Shown here in pieces: positions 33,426 to 41,810 of a stretch of 64,000 nt of DNA; position 1 is the stretch's first letter, and each line of letters opens with the position of its first letter. This stretch comes from Ruania alkalisoli (GTDB taxonomy: Bacteria; Actinomycetota; Actinomycetes; Actinomycetales; Beutenbergiaceae). The stretch spans positions 219,581 to 283,580 of the forward strand of contig NZ_CP063169.1 in assembly GCF_014960965.1 (NCBI RefSeq). The letters run 5' to 3'. The position numbers and the translations under genes are program-made. A model generated the notes under the pieces. The model was not told where the DNA came from. It searched no databases and was given only the letters and a program-made list of their open reading frames with translations.

Positions 33426-34379
33426 ATGAGCGAGCAGCAAGCCGCCCTCGAGGTCACCGATCTTGAGGTCACCTTCCGCAGCCGTGGCCGTGGCACGGTG
33501 CATGCCGTGGACGGGGTGAGCCTGAGCGTCGCCCGTGGTGAGGTGGTCGGTCTGGTCGGGGAGTCCGGGTGCGGGAAGTCCTCCTTCGCTCGTGCCGTCG
33601 TCGGGCTGGAACGGGTGTCCGGTGGGTCGGTGCGCCTGGACGGCCGCGAGGTGCAGCCGGTGGGCTGGCGGGTGCGCTCCGACGTGCGTGTGCAGATGGT
33701 GTTCCAGAACCCGTACTCCTCGTTGAACCCGCGGCGCACCATCGGCTCCCAGATCCGCGACGGCATCCCCGCCGACGTGGCCGACCCCGAGGCCGATGTG
33801 GCCGATCTGCTCGAGCGGGTGGGCCTGGGCGCCGAGGCGGCCACCCGGTACCCGCACCAGTTCTCCGGCGGTCAGCGCCAGCGCGTGGCGATCGCCCGGG
33901 CACTCGCGCCCCGGCCCGAGATCCTGATCGCCGACGAGCCGGTGACTGCCCTGGACGCCTCCGCGCAGGCACAGATCGTCACCCTGCTCACGTCCCTGGT
34001 GCGGGACCTGGACGTGGGCATGCTGTTCATCTCCCACGATCTCGCGCTGGTACGCCAGATCGCCGACCGGACCGCGGTGATGTACCTGGGCCGGATCGTT
34101 GAGGACGGCGCCACGGATACCGTCTGGGGCGACCCGGCGCACCCCTACACGCACGCCCTGATTGACGCCATCCCGCGGATCAGTGCGCAGGCCACCCTCC
34201 CAGAGACACTGGCCGGGGAGGTGCCCGACGCCGCACACGTGCCCACCGGGTGCCGGTTCCGCCCCCGCTGCCCGTCCGCCATGGACATCTGCGCCGAGGA
34301 TCCGCCGGTGGTACGGCTGGGGGACCGGCACGCCGCCTGTTGGCTGCACATCGAGACCAAGGAGAAGCACCACGTATGA
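33426..34379 (+). CDS. dipeptide ABC transporter ATP-binding protein (DppF type)
   Basis: The 317-aa second ATPase has Walker A GESGCGKS (45-52), signature FSGGQRQR, Walker B LIADEP, H-loop ISHD and the C-terminal oligo_HPY extension (PTGCRFRPRCPSAMDIC). ATG 33426 has AAAGGGG about 6 nt upstream; starts at 33381 and 33411 are possible but less well spaced. Its stop overlaps the amidohydrolase start, tying import to hydrolysis. Confidence 0.93.
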   Translation: MSEQQAALEVTDLEVTFRSRGRGTVHAVDGVSLSVARGEVVGLVGESGCGKSSFARAVVGLERVSGGSVRLDGREVQPVGWRVRSDVRVQMVFQNPYSSLNPRRTIGSQIRDGIPADVADPEADVADLLERVGLGAEAATRYPHQFSGGQRQRVAIARALAPRPEILIADEPVTALDASAQAQIVTLLTSLVRDLDVGMLFISHDLALVRQIADRTAVMYLGRIVEDGATDTVWGDPAHPYTHALIDAIPRISAQATLPETLAGEVPDAAHVPTGCRFRPRCPSAMDICAEDPPVVRLGDRHAACWLHIETKEKHHV

Positions 34380-35647
34380 GCACCAGCGAGGCCCGCGGGC
34401 CGATCGTGCTGACCAACTGCGCCACCTGGGACGGGTCGTCGGCGACCACTCAGACCGGTCAGGCGATCGTGATCGGCGCCGACGGCACCATCGAAGCCAT
34501 CGGGGCTCAGGCAGAGGTGCTCGCCGGCCTGGGTGAGCACGGCACCAACGTACCGGCGCAGGTGGACCTGGGGGGCGCCGTCGTGGTCCCCGGCCTGGTG
34601 AACATGCACGTGCACCTCGGGCTCGGCCTGCCCGGCCCGATGCAGGACGCGCTGCACGGTGCCAGCGACGCCGAGCTGGTGCTGCTGATGGCCGGGAACG
34701 CGCGCGAGGTGCTGCACGCCGGCGTGACCACGGTGCGCCTGGTCGGGGAGACCCGGTACACCGACATGGCGCTGCGCACCGCGATCACCCACGGTGCGGT
34801 GGATGGTCCCCGGATCTTCACCGCCGGGCACGCGCTGTGCTGCACCGGCGGGCACGGGCACGACTCCGACGGGCTCGAGGCCGACGGTGCCGACGGGTTC
34901 ACCCACGCCACCCGTGCCCAGCTGCGTGCCGGGGCCGACCTGATCAAGGTGTGCATCTCCGGCGGGATCGCCGGTGAGCACGAGTCCATCGACACCCCGC
35001 AGCTCACCGACGAGGAGATGGCCGCGGTGCTGCGCACCGCGCACGACTGGGGCCGCAAGGTCACCGCGCACGCCGGACCGGCACCGGTGATCACCCGCGC
35101 CGTCGAGCTCGGCCTGGACTGTGTGGAGCATGGCTACGAGCTCACCGCCGAGCTGTGCGACCTGATGGCCGCGCGGGGCGTGAGCTACGTGCCGACGATC
35201 ACGGTGAGTCGGTGCGAGGAGTTCTTCCGCGCCAACCAGGTGCCCGAGTGGATGATGAACCGGGCGCTCGCGGCCGGTCCGCGGCACTGGGAGAGCCTGC
35301 AGCACGCGATCGCCGCCGGGGTGGAGATCATCATGGGCTCCGACATGCCGCCGCAGGCGCCGTTCGATGGGACCACGGCCACGGTGCGGGAGATCGAGTT
35401 CATGGTGGAGGCGGGGATGAGCCCGCACGCGGCGATGGTCTCCGCCACCAGCGCGGGAGCGAACTGGTTGGGCCGCGCCGGGGAGATCGGGGCGCTCGTG
35501 CCCGGCGCCGCGGCCGACCTGCTGGTGCTCGACGGCGACCCGCTCGCCGACATCTCCGCGCTGCGGTCGATGCATGCGGTGGTGCAGGCCGGGCGTGCTG
35601 TGCGCGACGATCGAGGGATGTTGCACGCACTGACCGGGAGCCCGTGA
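34376..35647 (+). CDS. amidohydrolase, Xaa-Pro dipeptidase/prolidase-like group
   Basis: This 423-aa metal-dependent hydrolase has HxH in VNMHVHLG, a metal-bridging Lys candidate in DLIKVCISGG, His in VTAHAGP and VEHGYEL, and the terminal Asp in GSDMP. The sequence is typical of the amidohydrolase group whose characterised members hydrolyse Xaa-Pro, Xaa-Arg or Xaa-Lys dipeptides. No signal peptide, so it acts on peptides after import. It overlaps DppF by 4 nt and the next gene by 1 nt. A role on other N-acyl or lactam substrates is possible. Confidence 0.87.
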   Translation: MSTSEARGPIVLTNCATWDGSSATTQTGQAIVIGADGTIEAIGAQAEVLAGLGEHGTNVPAQVDLGGAVVVPGLVNMHVHLGLGLPGPMQDALHGASDAELVLLMAGNAREVLHAGVTTVRLVGETRYTDMALRTAITHGAVDGPRIFTAGHALCCTGGHGHDSDGLEADGADGFTHATRAQLRAGADLIKVCISGGIAGEHESIDTPQLTDEEMAAVLRTAHDWGRKVTAHAGPAPVITRAVELGLDCVEHGYELTAELCDLMAARGVSYVPTITVSRCEEFFRANQVPEWMMNRALAAGPRHWESLQHAIAAGVEIIMGSDMPPQAPFDGTTATVREIEFMVEAGMSPHAAMVSATSAGANWLGRAGEIGALVPGAAADLLVLDGDPLADISALRSMHAVVQAGRAVRDDRGMLHALTGSP

Positions 35648-35967
35648 TGGACGAACGCCGCACCGAACTGCATGATCTGCGCGTGGTGGTGGACCGGATC
35701 GAGGGGCGCTCGGTCTGCGGGATGGCGCCTGGGGATCACCTGGATGTGACCTGCTCGAGCCGGATCAGCATCCCCGAGGGCAAGCACTTCTGCCTTTACG
35801 CCCTCTCTGCAGTGCTGCCGCTGCTGCCGGCCGCACAACGTGCCGTGGATCCCGGGGACTGGCTCGCCACCGACAACGAGGTGGCCTGCCCGGACCCCGA
35901 CGAACGGCTGATCATGCGGATCGAGCGCACCGGCCGCACCAGCATCCCCACGGAGGAGCTCACATGA
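35647..35967 (+). CDS. TIGR04076 family protein
   Basis: The 106-aa protein starts within the preceding stop (TGATG). The pattern LRVVVDRIEG-CGMAPGD at the start, FCLYALSAVLPLLPAAQRA in the middle, and VACPDPDERLIMRIER at the end matches the small TIGR04076 family of unknown function. Two Cys in the first half and one in ACPDP could bind a metal. Its coupling to the hydrolase and the LLM gene suggests a role in the same catabolic route. Confidence 0.8.
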   Translation: MDERRTELHDLRVVVDRIEGRSVCGMAPGDHLDVTCSSRISIPEGKHFCLYALSAVLPLLPAAQRAVDPGDWLATDNEVACPDPDERLIMRIERTGRTSIPTEELT

Positions 35968-36992
35968 GTGTGTCGTTGACGATCGCGCTGCAGTCGGACA
36001 AGCACGCCACCGACTACGCTCGCCTCTCCCGCGCCGTCGAAGCGCACGGGTTCGACGGACTCTCGGTGTACTCCGACCTCGGCTTCCAGCCGCCGATGGC
36101 GCCGCTGATGGTGGCCGCCGACGTGACCGAACGGCTGCGGCTGGGCCCGTCCTGCCTGAACCCCTACCTGCTGCACCCGGTGGAGATCGCCGGGCAGATC
36201 GCCGCACTGGACGAGGCCTGCGGTGGTCGCGCCTACCTGGGCCTGGCCCGCGGGTCCTGGCTGCAGCAGGTGTGCGTGACCCAGGATCGCCCGCTGGCGC
36301 ACTTGGAGGACACCATCGAGATCGTCCGGCGGCTGCTCGCCGGGGACACCGGCGGTTACACCGGGCGCGCCTTCTCGATCGAGCCCGGCTTCCGGCTGCA
36401 CTACACGCCGGTGCGGCCGGAGGTAGACGTGCTGCTCGGGGTCTGGGGACCGCGCGGTGCGGCCCTGGCCGGGCGGCTCGCTGACGAGGTGAAGATCGGC
36501 GGCTGCGCCAACCCGGACATGGTGGCGCAGATGCGCACCTGGCTGGACGTTTCGTCGGTGGCCGCCGGTCGCGGCGCCGGGGCGGTGGGCGTGTGCGCCG
36601 GTGCCGTGACCGTGGTGGACGACGACGGTGACGTGGCCCGTGGATTGGCCCGCCGCGAGGTGGCCATGTACGTGGACGTGGTGGCCGCACTCGACCCCAC
36701 CGTGGAGGTGGAGGACGAGCTGCTTACCCGCCTGCGCGACCTGCTCGCCGAGGACCGCCCGGACGACGCCGGCGCCCTGCTCAGCGATGACCTGCTGGAC
36801 CGGTTCGCCTTCGCGGGCACCCCGGCGCAGCTGGTGGAACACACGCTGCGCCTCGCCGACGCGGGTGCGGACCGGGTGGAGTTCGGCACCCCGCACGGGC
36901 TCACCGGCACCGGCGGGATCGCCCTGCTGGGTTCGCAGGTGGTGCCCGCCGTGCGGGCCGCGCTCGGCGAAACGGAAGGATCGCGCCGATGA
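35964..36992 (+). CDS. LLM-class flavin/F420-dependent oxidoreductase
   Basis: This 342-aa luciferase-like TIM barrel has the N-terminal SVSLTIALQSD strand, VEAHGFDGLSVYSDL, LGPSCLNPYLLHPVEIA and GRAYLGLARGSWLQ. It resembles the F420-dependent N5,N10-methylene-H4MPT reductase group. It overlaps both neighbours by 4 nt inside the dipeptide operon, so it probably oxidises or reduces an intermediate of the imported compound. Cofactor choice (F420 or FMN) cannot be read. Confidence 0.88.
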   Translation: MSVSLTIALQSDKHATDYARLSRAVEAHGFDGLSVYSDLGFQPPMAPLMVAADVTERLRLGPSCLNPYLLHPVEIAGQIAALDEACGGRAYLGLARGSWLQQVCVTQDRPLAHLEDTIEIVRRLLAGDTGGYTGRAFSIEPGFRLHYTPVRPEVDVLLGVWGPRGAALAGRLADEVKIGGCANPDMVAQMRTWLDVSSVAAGRGAGAVGVCAGAVTVVDDDGDVARGLARREVAMYVDVVAALDPTVEVEDELLTRLRDLLAEDRPDDAGALLSDDLLDRFAFAGTPAQLVEHTLRLADAGADRVEFGTPHGLTGTGGIALLGSQVVPAVRAALGETEGSRR

Positions 36993-38677
36993 ACACGCGC
37001 CACGAGGCGGTGCGCGCCATCGCCGACGACTACGTGCGCGCCCGCGCCGCCGACGATCCCGAGGCGGCGGCCGCCCTCGGCCAGACGCCGGAACTTGTGA
37101 TCGGCGATCTGTCACCGGACGGCTTCGCCCGGCGGCACGCTACCGACGTCGAGGCGTTGCGCCGGCTGACCGCGCTGGGCGCCGAAGCGCCCGAGACCGC
37201 GGAGGACCCGCTGGCCGCAGCGCTGACTGAACGCCTGCGCAGCGACATCGCCCTGGACGAGGTGGGCTTCACCCGCCGGCTCCTCGCACCACTGGCCACC
37301 CCGGTGCACCAGGTACGGCAGGCCTTCGACGACCTGCCCCGCTCCAGCGACGCCGACTGGCAGCGGGTAGCGCTCCACCTCGAGCACGTCCCGACGGCGT
37401 ACGCCCAGTTCCGTGAGACCCTCACCGCCCAGGCCGCCGCGGGGAACATCGTGGCAGCACGACAGGTGCGCACCGTGGCCGAGCAGTGCCGCCGCTGGGT
37501 GGACCAGGGGTACTACCCCGGTGTGGTGGCCGGCTATGACAGCGGGGGCGCCACGGCGGCTCGGCTCGCCAGCGGAGCCGAGCGGGCTGTGGAGGCCACG
37601 TCGTCGTTCGCCCAGTACCTCGAGACCGAGCTGGCGCCTGCTGCCCCGGTGACGGACGCCGTCGGGCGGGACACCTACACGTGCACCAGCCAGGCGTTCC
37701 TCGGCGCGAGTGTGGACCTCGATGAGCTCTACGACTTCGGGTGGGAGCTGATCGACGAGCTGCGCGGGCGGGCCCGCGCCCTGGCCACTGAGATCGTCGG
37801 CACGCCAGACGTGGCGGCGGCGGTGGCAGCGCTCGATGCCGACCCGGATGGCCGGGTCGCCGTCGGGGACGAGCTGCAGGGCTGGTTGCAGGGCCGCATC
37901 GACGAGACCATGGCGGCGATCGACGGGGTGCTGGTGGACGTGCCCTCCCGCACCCGCCCGGTGGAGGCGATGCTCACCACCGCGGCGTCCGGGGTGATGT
38001 ACTACACCGCGCCGGATGCGCAGCTGACCCGGCCCGGGCGCGTCTGGTGGACGGTACCCGAGGGGACCGAGAGCGTCGCCACCTGGCACGAGGTCAGCAC
38101 CGTGCACCACGAGGGCGTGCCCGGCCACCACCTGCAGCACGCCGTCACCTACGCCTTGGACGACCTGCACCCGTGGCAGCGGCTGCTGTGCCACGTGCAC
38201 GGGTACGCCGAGGGCTGGGCGCACTACGCCGAGGAGCTCGCGGGTGAGCTCGGACTCCTGCGCACCCCGGGGGAGGAACTCGGCATGGTGTTCGCCCGGC
38301 TGTGGCGCGCCTGCCGGATCGTGATCGACATCGGCCTGCACCTGGAGCTGCCGATCCCGGCCGACGCCCCCGGTCTGCCGGCGGGTGCACGGGAGTGGAC
38401 CCCGCAGCTCGGTGCCCAGATGTTGCACGAGGTGGCCCAGGTGGATCCGGTGACGGCCGGGTTCGAGGTGGACCGCTATCTCGGCTGGCCCGGTCAGGCG
38501 CTCGCGTTCGCTGTGGGGGCGCGCCTGTGGCGGCAGACCCGGCAGAGCGTGCAGGCACGCACGGCGGGCACCTTCGATCTGCGCGAGTTCCACACCGCTG
38601 CGCTGCGGCTGGGCCCGATGGGGCTGGACCCGTTGCGCACGGCCCTGACCCGAACCTTCACCGAGGAGCGACCATGA
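36989..38677 (+). CDS. DUF885 family metallohydrolase
   Basis: The 562-aa protein carries the DUF885 hallmark HEGVPGHH with H374-E375 and H380-H381, followed by LCHVHGYAEGWAHYAEELAGEL (catalytic/zinc Glu region, in parts). The fold is thermolysin/M32-like and the family is thought to contain peptidases. No signal peptide. Together with the prolidase-like amidohydrolase it would give the operon two peptide-cleaving enzymes. Length is normal for the family. Confidence 0.88.
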   Translation: MNTRHEAVRAIADDYVRARAADDPEAAAALGQTPELVIGDLSPDGFARRHATDVEALRRLTALGAEAPETAEDPLAAALTERLRSDIALDEVGFTRRLLAPLATPVHQVRQAFDDLPRSSDADWQRVALHLEHVPTAYAQFRETLTAQAAAGNIVAARQVRTVAEQCRRWVDQGYYPGVVAGYDSGGATAARLASGAERAVEATSSFAQYLETELAPAAPVTDAVGRDTYTCTSQAFLGASVDLDELYDFGWELIDELRGRARALATEIVGTPDVAAAVAALDADPDGRVAVGDELQGWLQGRIDETMAAIDGVLVDVPSRTRPVEAMLTTAASGVMYYTAPDAQLTRPGRVWWTVPEGTESVATWHEVSTVHHEGVPGHHLQHAVTYALDDLHPWQRLLCHVHGYAEGWAHYAEELAGELGLLRTPGEELGMVFARLWRACRIVIDIGLHLELPIPADAPGLPAGAREWTPQLGAQMLHEVAQVDPVTAGFEVDRYLGWPGQALAFAVGARLWRQTRQSVQARTAGTFDLREFHTAALRLGPMGLDPLRTALTRTFTEERP

Positions 38678-39084
38678 CTCAGCCGCAGGACCGCGCCGAT
38701 CACGACGGCGCAGTCGCCGAGACCATCCGATCGCTGTACCTGGCCTTGGGGGACAGGGCTGCCTTCGATGCCCACCTTGCCGAGGACATCACCATCTGGG
38801 AGTCCGACGCCCCGGACCTGATCGATGGCGTGAGCGGGTTGGACGCGCTGCGCGACGAACGCGCCGGGCGGGCCAGCGCCGCCGACAGTGCGGCACCGGC
38901 GTGGGTGGCCCCGGAGGACATCCGGGTGGACCGCTGGGCCGAGGCGGCAGTGGCCCGGTTCGTGTTGCGAGCGCACTATCCCGATCGGGAGGACGAGACG
39001 TTCCGGGTCACCGACGTACTCACCCCAGTCGGGGGCCGGTGGAAGATCGTGCACCACCACGCCGAGCGCTACCCCCACTCCTGA
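38674..39084 (+). CDS. NTF2-like/DUF4440 family protein
   Basis: The 136-aa protein has a cone-shaped NTF2-like pattern: RSLYLALGDRAAFDAHLAEDI at the start, a central substrate-pocket region, and GGRWKIVHHHAERYPHS at the end, as in DUF4440/SnoaL-like proteins. These may be isomerases or ligand-binding proteins. It overlaps the DUF885 gene by 4 nt and is the last gene of the importer operon, 4 bp from the convergent LLM gene. Confidence 0.8.
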   Translation: MTQPQDRADHDGAVAETIRSLYLALGDRAAFDAHLAEDITIWESDAPDLIDGVSGLDALRDERAGRASAADSAAPAWVAPEDIRVDRWAEAAVARFVLRAHYPDREDETFRVTDVLTPVGGRWKIVHHHAERYPHS

Positions 39085-39088
39085 GCCC

Positions 39089-40006
39089 TCAGAGCTGCGG
39101 CGCCACCTCACGGGCGATCAGGTCCAGGTGATCCAGATCTGAGAGGTCAAGGATCTGCAGGTAGGTGCGCTGCACGCCCTGGTCGGCGAGCCAGGCCAGC
39201 CGATCGGTGACCTCGGCGACAGTTCCTGCCACCCCGTGCTCACGCAGCTCAGCCGGTTCCCGGCCGATCGCGGCCGCGCGCCGTTGAAACTCCGCCTCGT
39301 CCGCGCCCACGCAGGCGACCAGCGCGGCCGAGTAGGTGATCTCGGCGGGGTCGCGCTCGATCGCCCGGCACGCCTGCCGCACCCGATCGAAGCCGGCGGC
39401 GATCTGGTCGAGCGGCGCGAAACCGAGGTTGAAGTCGCTGGCGTAGGTGGCGGCGAGCGCGGGGGTGCGCTTCTTGCCCTGGCCGCCGATCACGATCGGT
39501 ACCGGCGATTGTGACGGCTTGGGCAGCGCGGGTGAGTCGCTGAGCTGGTAGTGCTCGCCCGAGTACGAGAATGTCTCGCCGGTGGGGGTGCTCCACAGTC
39601 CGGTGACGACGGCCAGTTGCTCCTCGAGGATCCCGAACCTCTTGTCCGGGAACGGGATGCCGTAGGCCGCGTGCTCCTGGGCGTACCAACCAGTGCCCAG
39701 GCCCAGTTCCACCCGCCCGCCGGACATCGCGTCCACCTGCGCCACCTGGATGGCCAGCACCCCTGGGAGGCGGAATGTCGCTGAGGAGACCAGGGTGCCG
39801 AGCCGGATCCGCGAGGTCTCCCGTGCCAGGCCGGCAAGGGTCACCCAGGAGTCCGTGGGGCCGGGCAGCCCGTCCGTGCCCATCGCCAGGTAGTGGTCGG
39901 AGCGGAAGAACGCGTCGAAGCCGAGGTCTTCTGTGGCTTTCGCGACCGCGAGCTGATCGTCGTAGGTGGCGCCTTGCTGGGGTTCGGTGAAGATGCGCAG
40001 CTGCAT
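39089..40006 (-). CDS. LLM-class F420-dependent oxidoreductase (TIGR03560-like)
   Basis: The 305-aa luciferase-like protein starts MQLRIFTEPQQGATYDDQL and contains FFRSDHYLAMG, TSRIRLGTLVSSATFR and GRVELGLGTGWY, characteristic of the TIGR03560 group. ATG 40006 was preferred over the longer frame because the barrel begins there. It is convergent with the catabolic operon and is probably expressed separately. Substrate unknown. Confidence 0.87.
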   Translation of the reverse strand: MQLRIFTEPQQGATYDDQLAVAKATEDLGFDAFFRSDHYLAMGTDGLPGPTDSWVTLAGLARETSRIRLGTLVSSATFRLPGVLAIQVAQVDAMSGGRVELGLGTGWYAQEHAAYGIPFPDKRFGILEEQLAVVTGLWSTPTGETFSYSGEHYQLSDSPALPKPSQSPVPIVIGGQGKKRTPALAATYASDFNLGFAPLDQIAAGFDRVRQACRAIERDPAEITYSAALVACVGADEAEFQRRAAAIGREPAELREHGVAGTVAEVTDRLAWLADQGVQRTYLQILDLSDLDHLDLIAREVAPQL

Positions 40007-40183
40007 GGGTTCAGCCTGCCACGCTCCGCCCGCGTCCGGTGCCGACCGTTGTCGCCACCGGACGCTGATACCGACGGCGCATGGCACCTACCCGCCCAGC
40101 GCCCACGCGCCGAAAAACCCCTGGCGCGTTCCGCCGTCGGGATCTACGGTGGTGCGCACACGGGAAAGGAGGTGATCCGAGAA

Positions 40184-40222
40184 GTGAATTTTCTTCGGAC
40201 GCGTGAGGTGACTGTCCGCTAG
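40184..40222 (+). CDS. 12-codon leader-like mini-ORF with extended Shine-Dalgarno
   Basis: GTG AAT TTT ... TAG encodes VNFLRTREVTVR (12 aa). Upstream, AAAGGAGGTGATCC (40165-40178) matches the full anti-Shine-Dalgarno complement of 16S rRNA, far more than any other gene here; AGGAGG is 11 nt before the GTG. A -10-like TACGGT lies at 40145-40150. The last codons (40207-40216) can pair with 40285-40294 in the downstream structure, which resembles a ribosome-sensing attenuator leader. No same-strand gene follows until endonuclease IV at 41016. Translation is inferred. Confidence 0.5.
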   Translation: MNFLRTREVTVR

Positions 40223-40360
40223 TCGCCCGTCAATGACACGGACGGACCGCCGTCTCGTCAGTGCGCGCGCACTAGCGAGACCACGGCAGTCACCGGAAGC
40301 CCGCGGGGGCCACCATTCGTCCAGGTGGCACTCGGCAGCCGCCGAGAACCCGCGGGCTTC
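40207..40360 (+). ncRNA. candidate structured RNA or palindromic element (unidentified)
   Basis: Successive perfect inverted repeats fill this gap. GGTGACTG (40207-40214) pairs with CAGTCACC (40287-40294). CCGTC (40227-40231) pairs with GACGG (40241-40245). GTCTCG (40252-40257) pairs with CGAGAC (40276-40281) around the GTGCGCGCGCAC palindrome. A three-way junction follows: GAAGCCCGCGGG (40296-40307) with CCCGCGGGCTTC (40349-40360), enclosing GCCACC/GGTGGC (40309-40314/40324-40329, loop ATTCGTCCA) and CTCGGC/GCCGAG (40331-40336/40341-40346, loop AGCC). I recognise no known riboswitch. Strand is chosen because of the mini-ORF; on the other strand it would follow the membrane-protein gene and could terminate it. 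Confidence 0.55.
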
Positions 40361-40395
40361 GTCGTGCTCCCGGCGCCGGTCCGCCCGGCCTGCCG

Positions 40396-40887
40396 TCAGG
40401 AGAGCGCGAAGACGAGGGCGGCGATACCGAAGATGATCGCCAGCACCCCCAGCGTCGCCGCCAGCGTGATGCCGAAGACTTTCCCGAAGCTCCAGAACTT
40501 GGTCGGAACGTTGTAGGTGGCGAGCCGGTCGGTCCACCAGCGGTGCGGCGGGATTCCTTCGGCAGCCACGCGCTGGTTGTACTGTTCCACCGACTCACCC
40601 TGGTGCGGGGTGGGGTGAGCGCCGCCGAGGTCCACCTTCACCTTCGCGTTCGCGGTTCGCAGGGTCAGGTAGCACTGTGCCGCCCCGGCGTTGCCCATGT
40701 AGCTGGCCTTGGTGATCTCCTGCGGGCGGGCGTGGAACACCAGCTCCTGGTCGCCCAGAGGAGAGCGGTCGATCACCTGGATCTGGTCGTCAGCCGTCCA
40801 GACCAGCCGGGCAGGCTTCGTCTGGAACACGGTGACGCCGGTACTGCGGGTGACGTTCAGGCTGACGTCGCGGGCCTGGCCGGGCAT
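40396..40887 (-). CDS. hypothetical protein with C-terminal membrane anchor
   Basis: The 163-aa protein is a beta-rich soluble region (STGVTVFQTKPARLVW, LVFHARPQEITKAS, CYLTLRTANAKVKVDL) that might adopt a PH-like fold. It ends in one hydrophobic segment (about 137-163) and no charged tail, so it is tail-anchored. Family not recognised. ATG 40887 is chosen over the upstream frame because AGGAGG lies 12 nt upstream. It is divergent from endonuclease IV. Confidence 0.65.
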   Translation of the reverse strand: MPGQARDVSLNVTRSTGVTVFQTKPARLVWTADDQIQVIDRSPLGDQELVFHARPQEITKASYMGNAGAAQCYLTLRTANAKVKVDLGGAHPTPHQGESVEQYNQRVAAEGIPPHRWWTDRLATYNVPTKFWSFGKVFGITLAATLGVLAIIFGIAALVFALS

Positions 40888-41015
40888 GGACAAGGGGATC
40901 CTCCTGAGTCGATGGGACGCACTGAGACTAGCGGGAGTATCAGCGGGCACGATGCCCGATCCATCCTGGATGCCGGGCGGCTGAGGTGTCGGACCCGGAC
41001 GCTAGTCTCGTGCGC

Positions 41016-41810
41016 ATGGCAGTACTCGGAGCTCATGTGGACCAGGCGGACCTGATCGGCGAGGCACAGGCGCGGGGAGCGCAGCTTGCGCAGATCTTCA
41101 TCGGGGACCCGCAAGCCTGGAAGGGGCACGCCGTCGGATACCTGGACGGTCCGGCCGCGCTGAAACAAGCCGCCGAGGACGCTGGGATCACGCTCGTGGT
41201 GCACGCCCCGTATGTGATCAACGTGGCCACCACGAACAACCGGATCCGTATCCCGAGCCGGAAGATGCTGCAGAAGCAGGTGAGCCTTGCTGCTGAGATC
41301 GGCGCCATCGGGGTGGTGGTGCACGGTGGGCACGTTCTCGCCTCCGATGATGAGGCGGCCGGCTTCGACAACTGGCGTAAGTGCATCGACCAGCTGGACG
41401 CAGAGGTGCCGATCTTCATTGAGAACACCGCCGGCGGGAACAAGGCGATGGCTCGCGGGGTGGAGAAGCTGGAGCGCCTGTGGGCTTCGGTGCTGGAGGC
41501 TGACGGCGGCGACCAGGTGGGATTCTGCCTGGACACCTGCCATGCCTACGCAGGCGGGGAAGAACTCGCCGGGCTCGTCGAGCGGGTCACGGCGGTCACC
41601 GGTCGGATCGATCTGGTGCACGCCAACGACAGCCGGGATGCATTCGACTCCGGGGCCGACCGGCACGCCAACCTCGGTCAAGGGTCGCTGCCAGGAGATG
41701 AACTCGTCGAGCTCGTCCGCCAAGCCGGAGCACCGGTCGTGGTGGAGACGCCGGGTGGCGTGGCCGAGCACGCTGCCGACCTCGCCTGGTTGCGTGAACG
41801 CCTCGGCTGA
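41016..41810 (+). CDS. nfo: deoxyribonuclease IV (AP endonuclease, Nfo)
   Basis: This 264-aa TIM-barrel AP endonuclease starts MAVLGAHVD and has metal-ligand segments QIFIGDPQAW, VVHAPY, VVVHGGH, IFIENTAGG, FCLDTCHAYAGG, LVHANDSRD and VVVETPGG. It incises DNA at abasic sites in base-excision repair. I prefer ATG 41016, since TAGTCT (41003-41008) lies 7 nt upstream as a -10, suggesting a leaderless mRNA. Its end overlaps the putative membrane-protein gene by 17 nt. Confidence 0.92.
   Translation: MAVLGAHVDQADLIGEAQARGAQLAQIFIGDPQAWKGHAVGYLDGPAALKQAAEDAGITLVVHAPYVINVATTNNRIRIPSRKMLQKQVSLAAEIGAIGVVVHGGHVLASDDEAAGFDNWRKCIDQLDAEVPIFIENTAGGNKAMARGVEKLERLWASVLEADGGDQVGFCLDTCHAYAGGEELAGLVERVTAVTGRIDLVHANDSRDAFDSGADRHANLGQGSLPGDELVELVRQAGAPVVVETPGGVAEHAADLAWLRERLG

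Noticed and set aside
34145-35626. 493-codon minus-strand frame over the amidohydrolase
   Set aside because: Shadow of the plus-strand gene; low-complexity His/Gly/Arg composition, no start context, no family.
37112-38593. 493-codon minus-strand frame over DUF885
   Set aside because: Antisense to a gene with a clear HEGVPGHH motif; composition typical of shadow translation.
40165-40178. Fragment of 16S rRNA
   Set aside because: Only 14 nt match and they are the complement of the rRNA 3' end in SD orientation; surrounding bases are not rRNA-like.
40296-40360. Integron attC site
   Set aside because: It lacks RYYYAAC/GTTRRRY ends and the asymmetric structure; no integrase or cassette ORFs are near.
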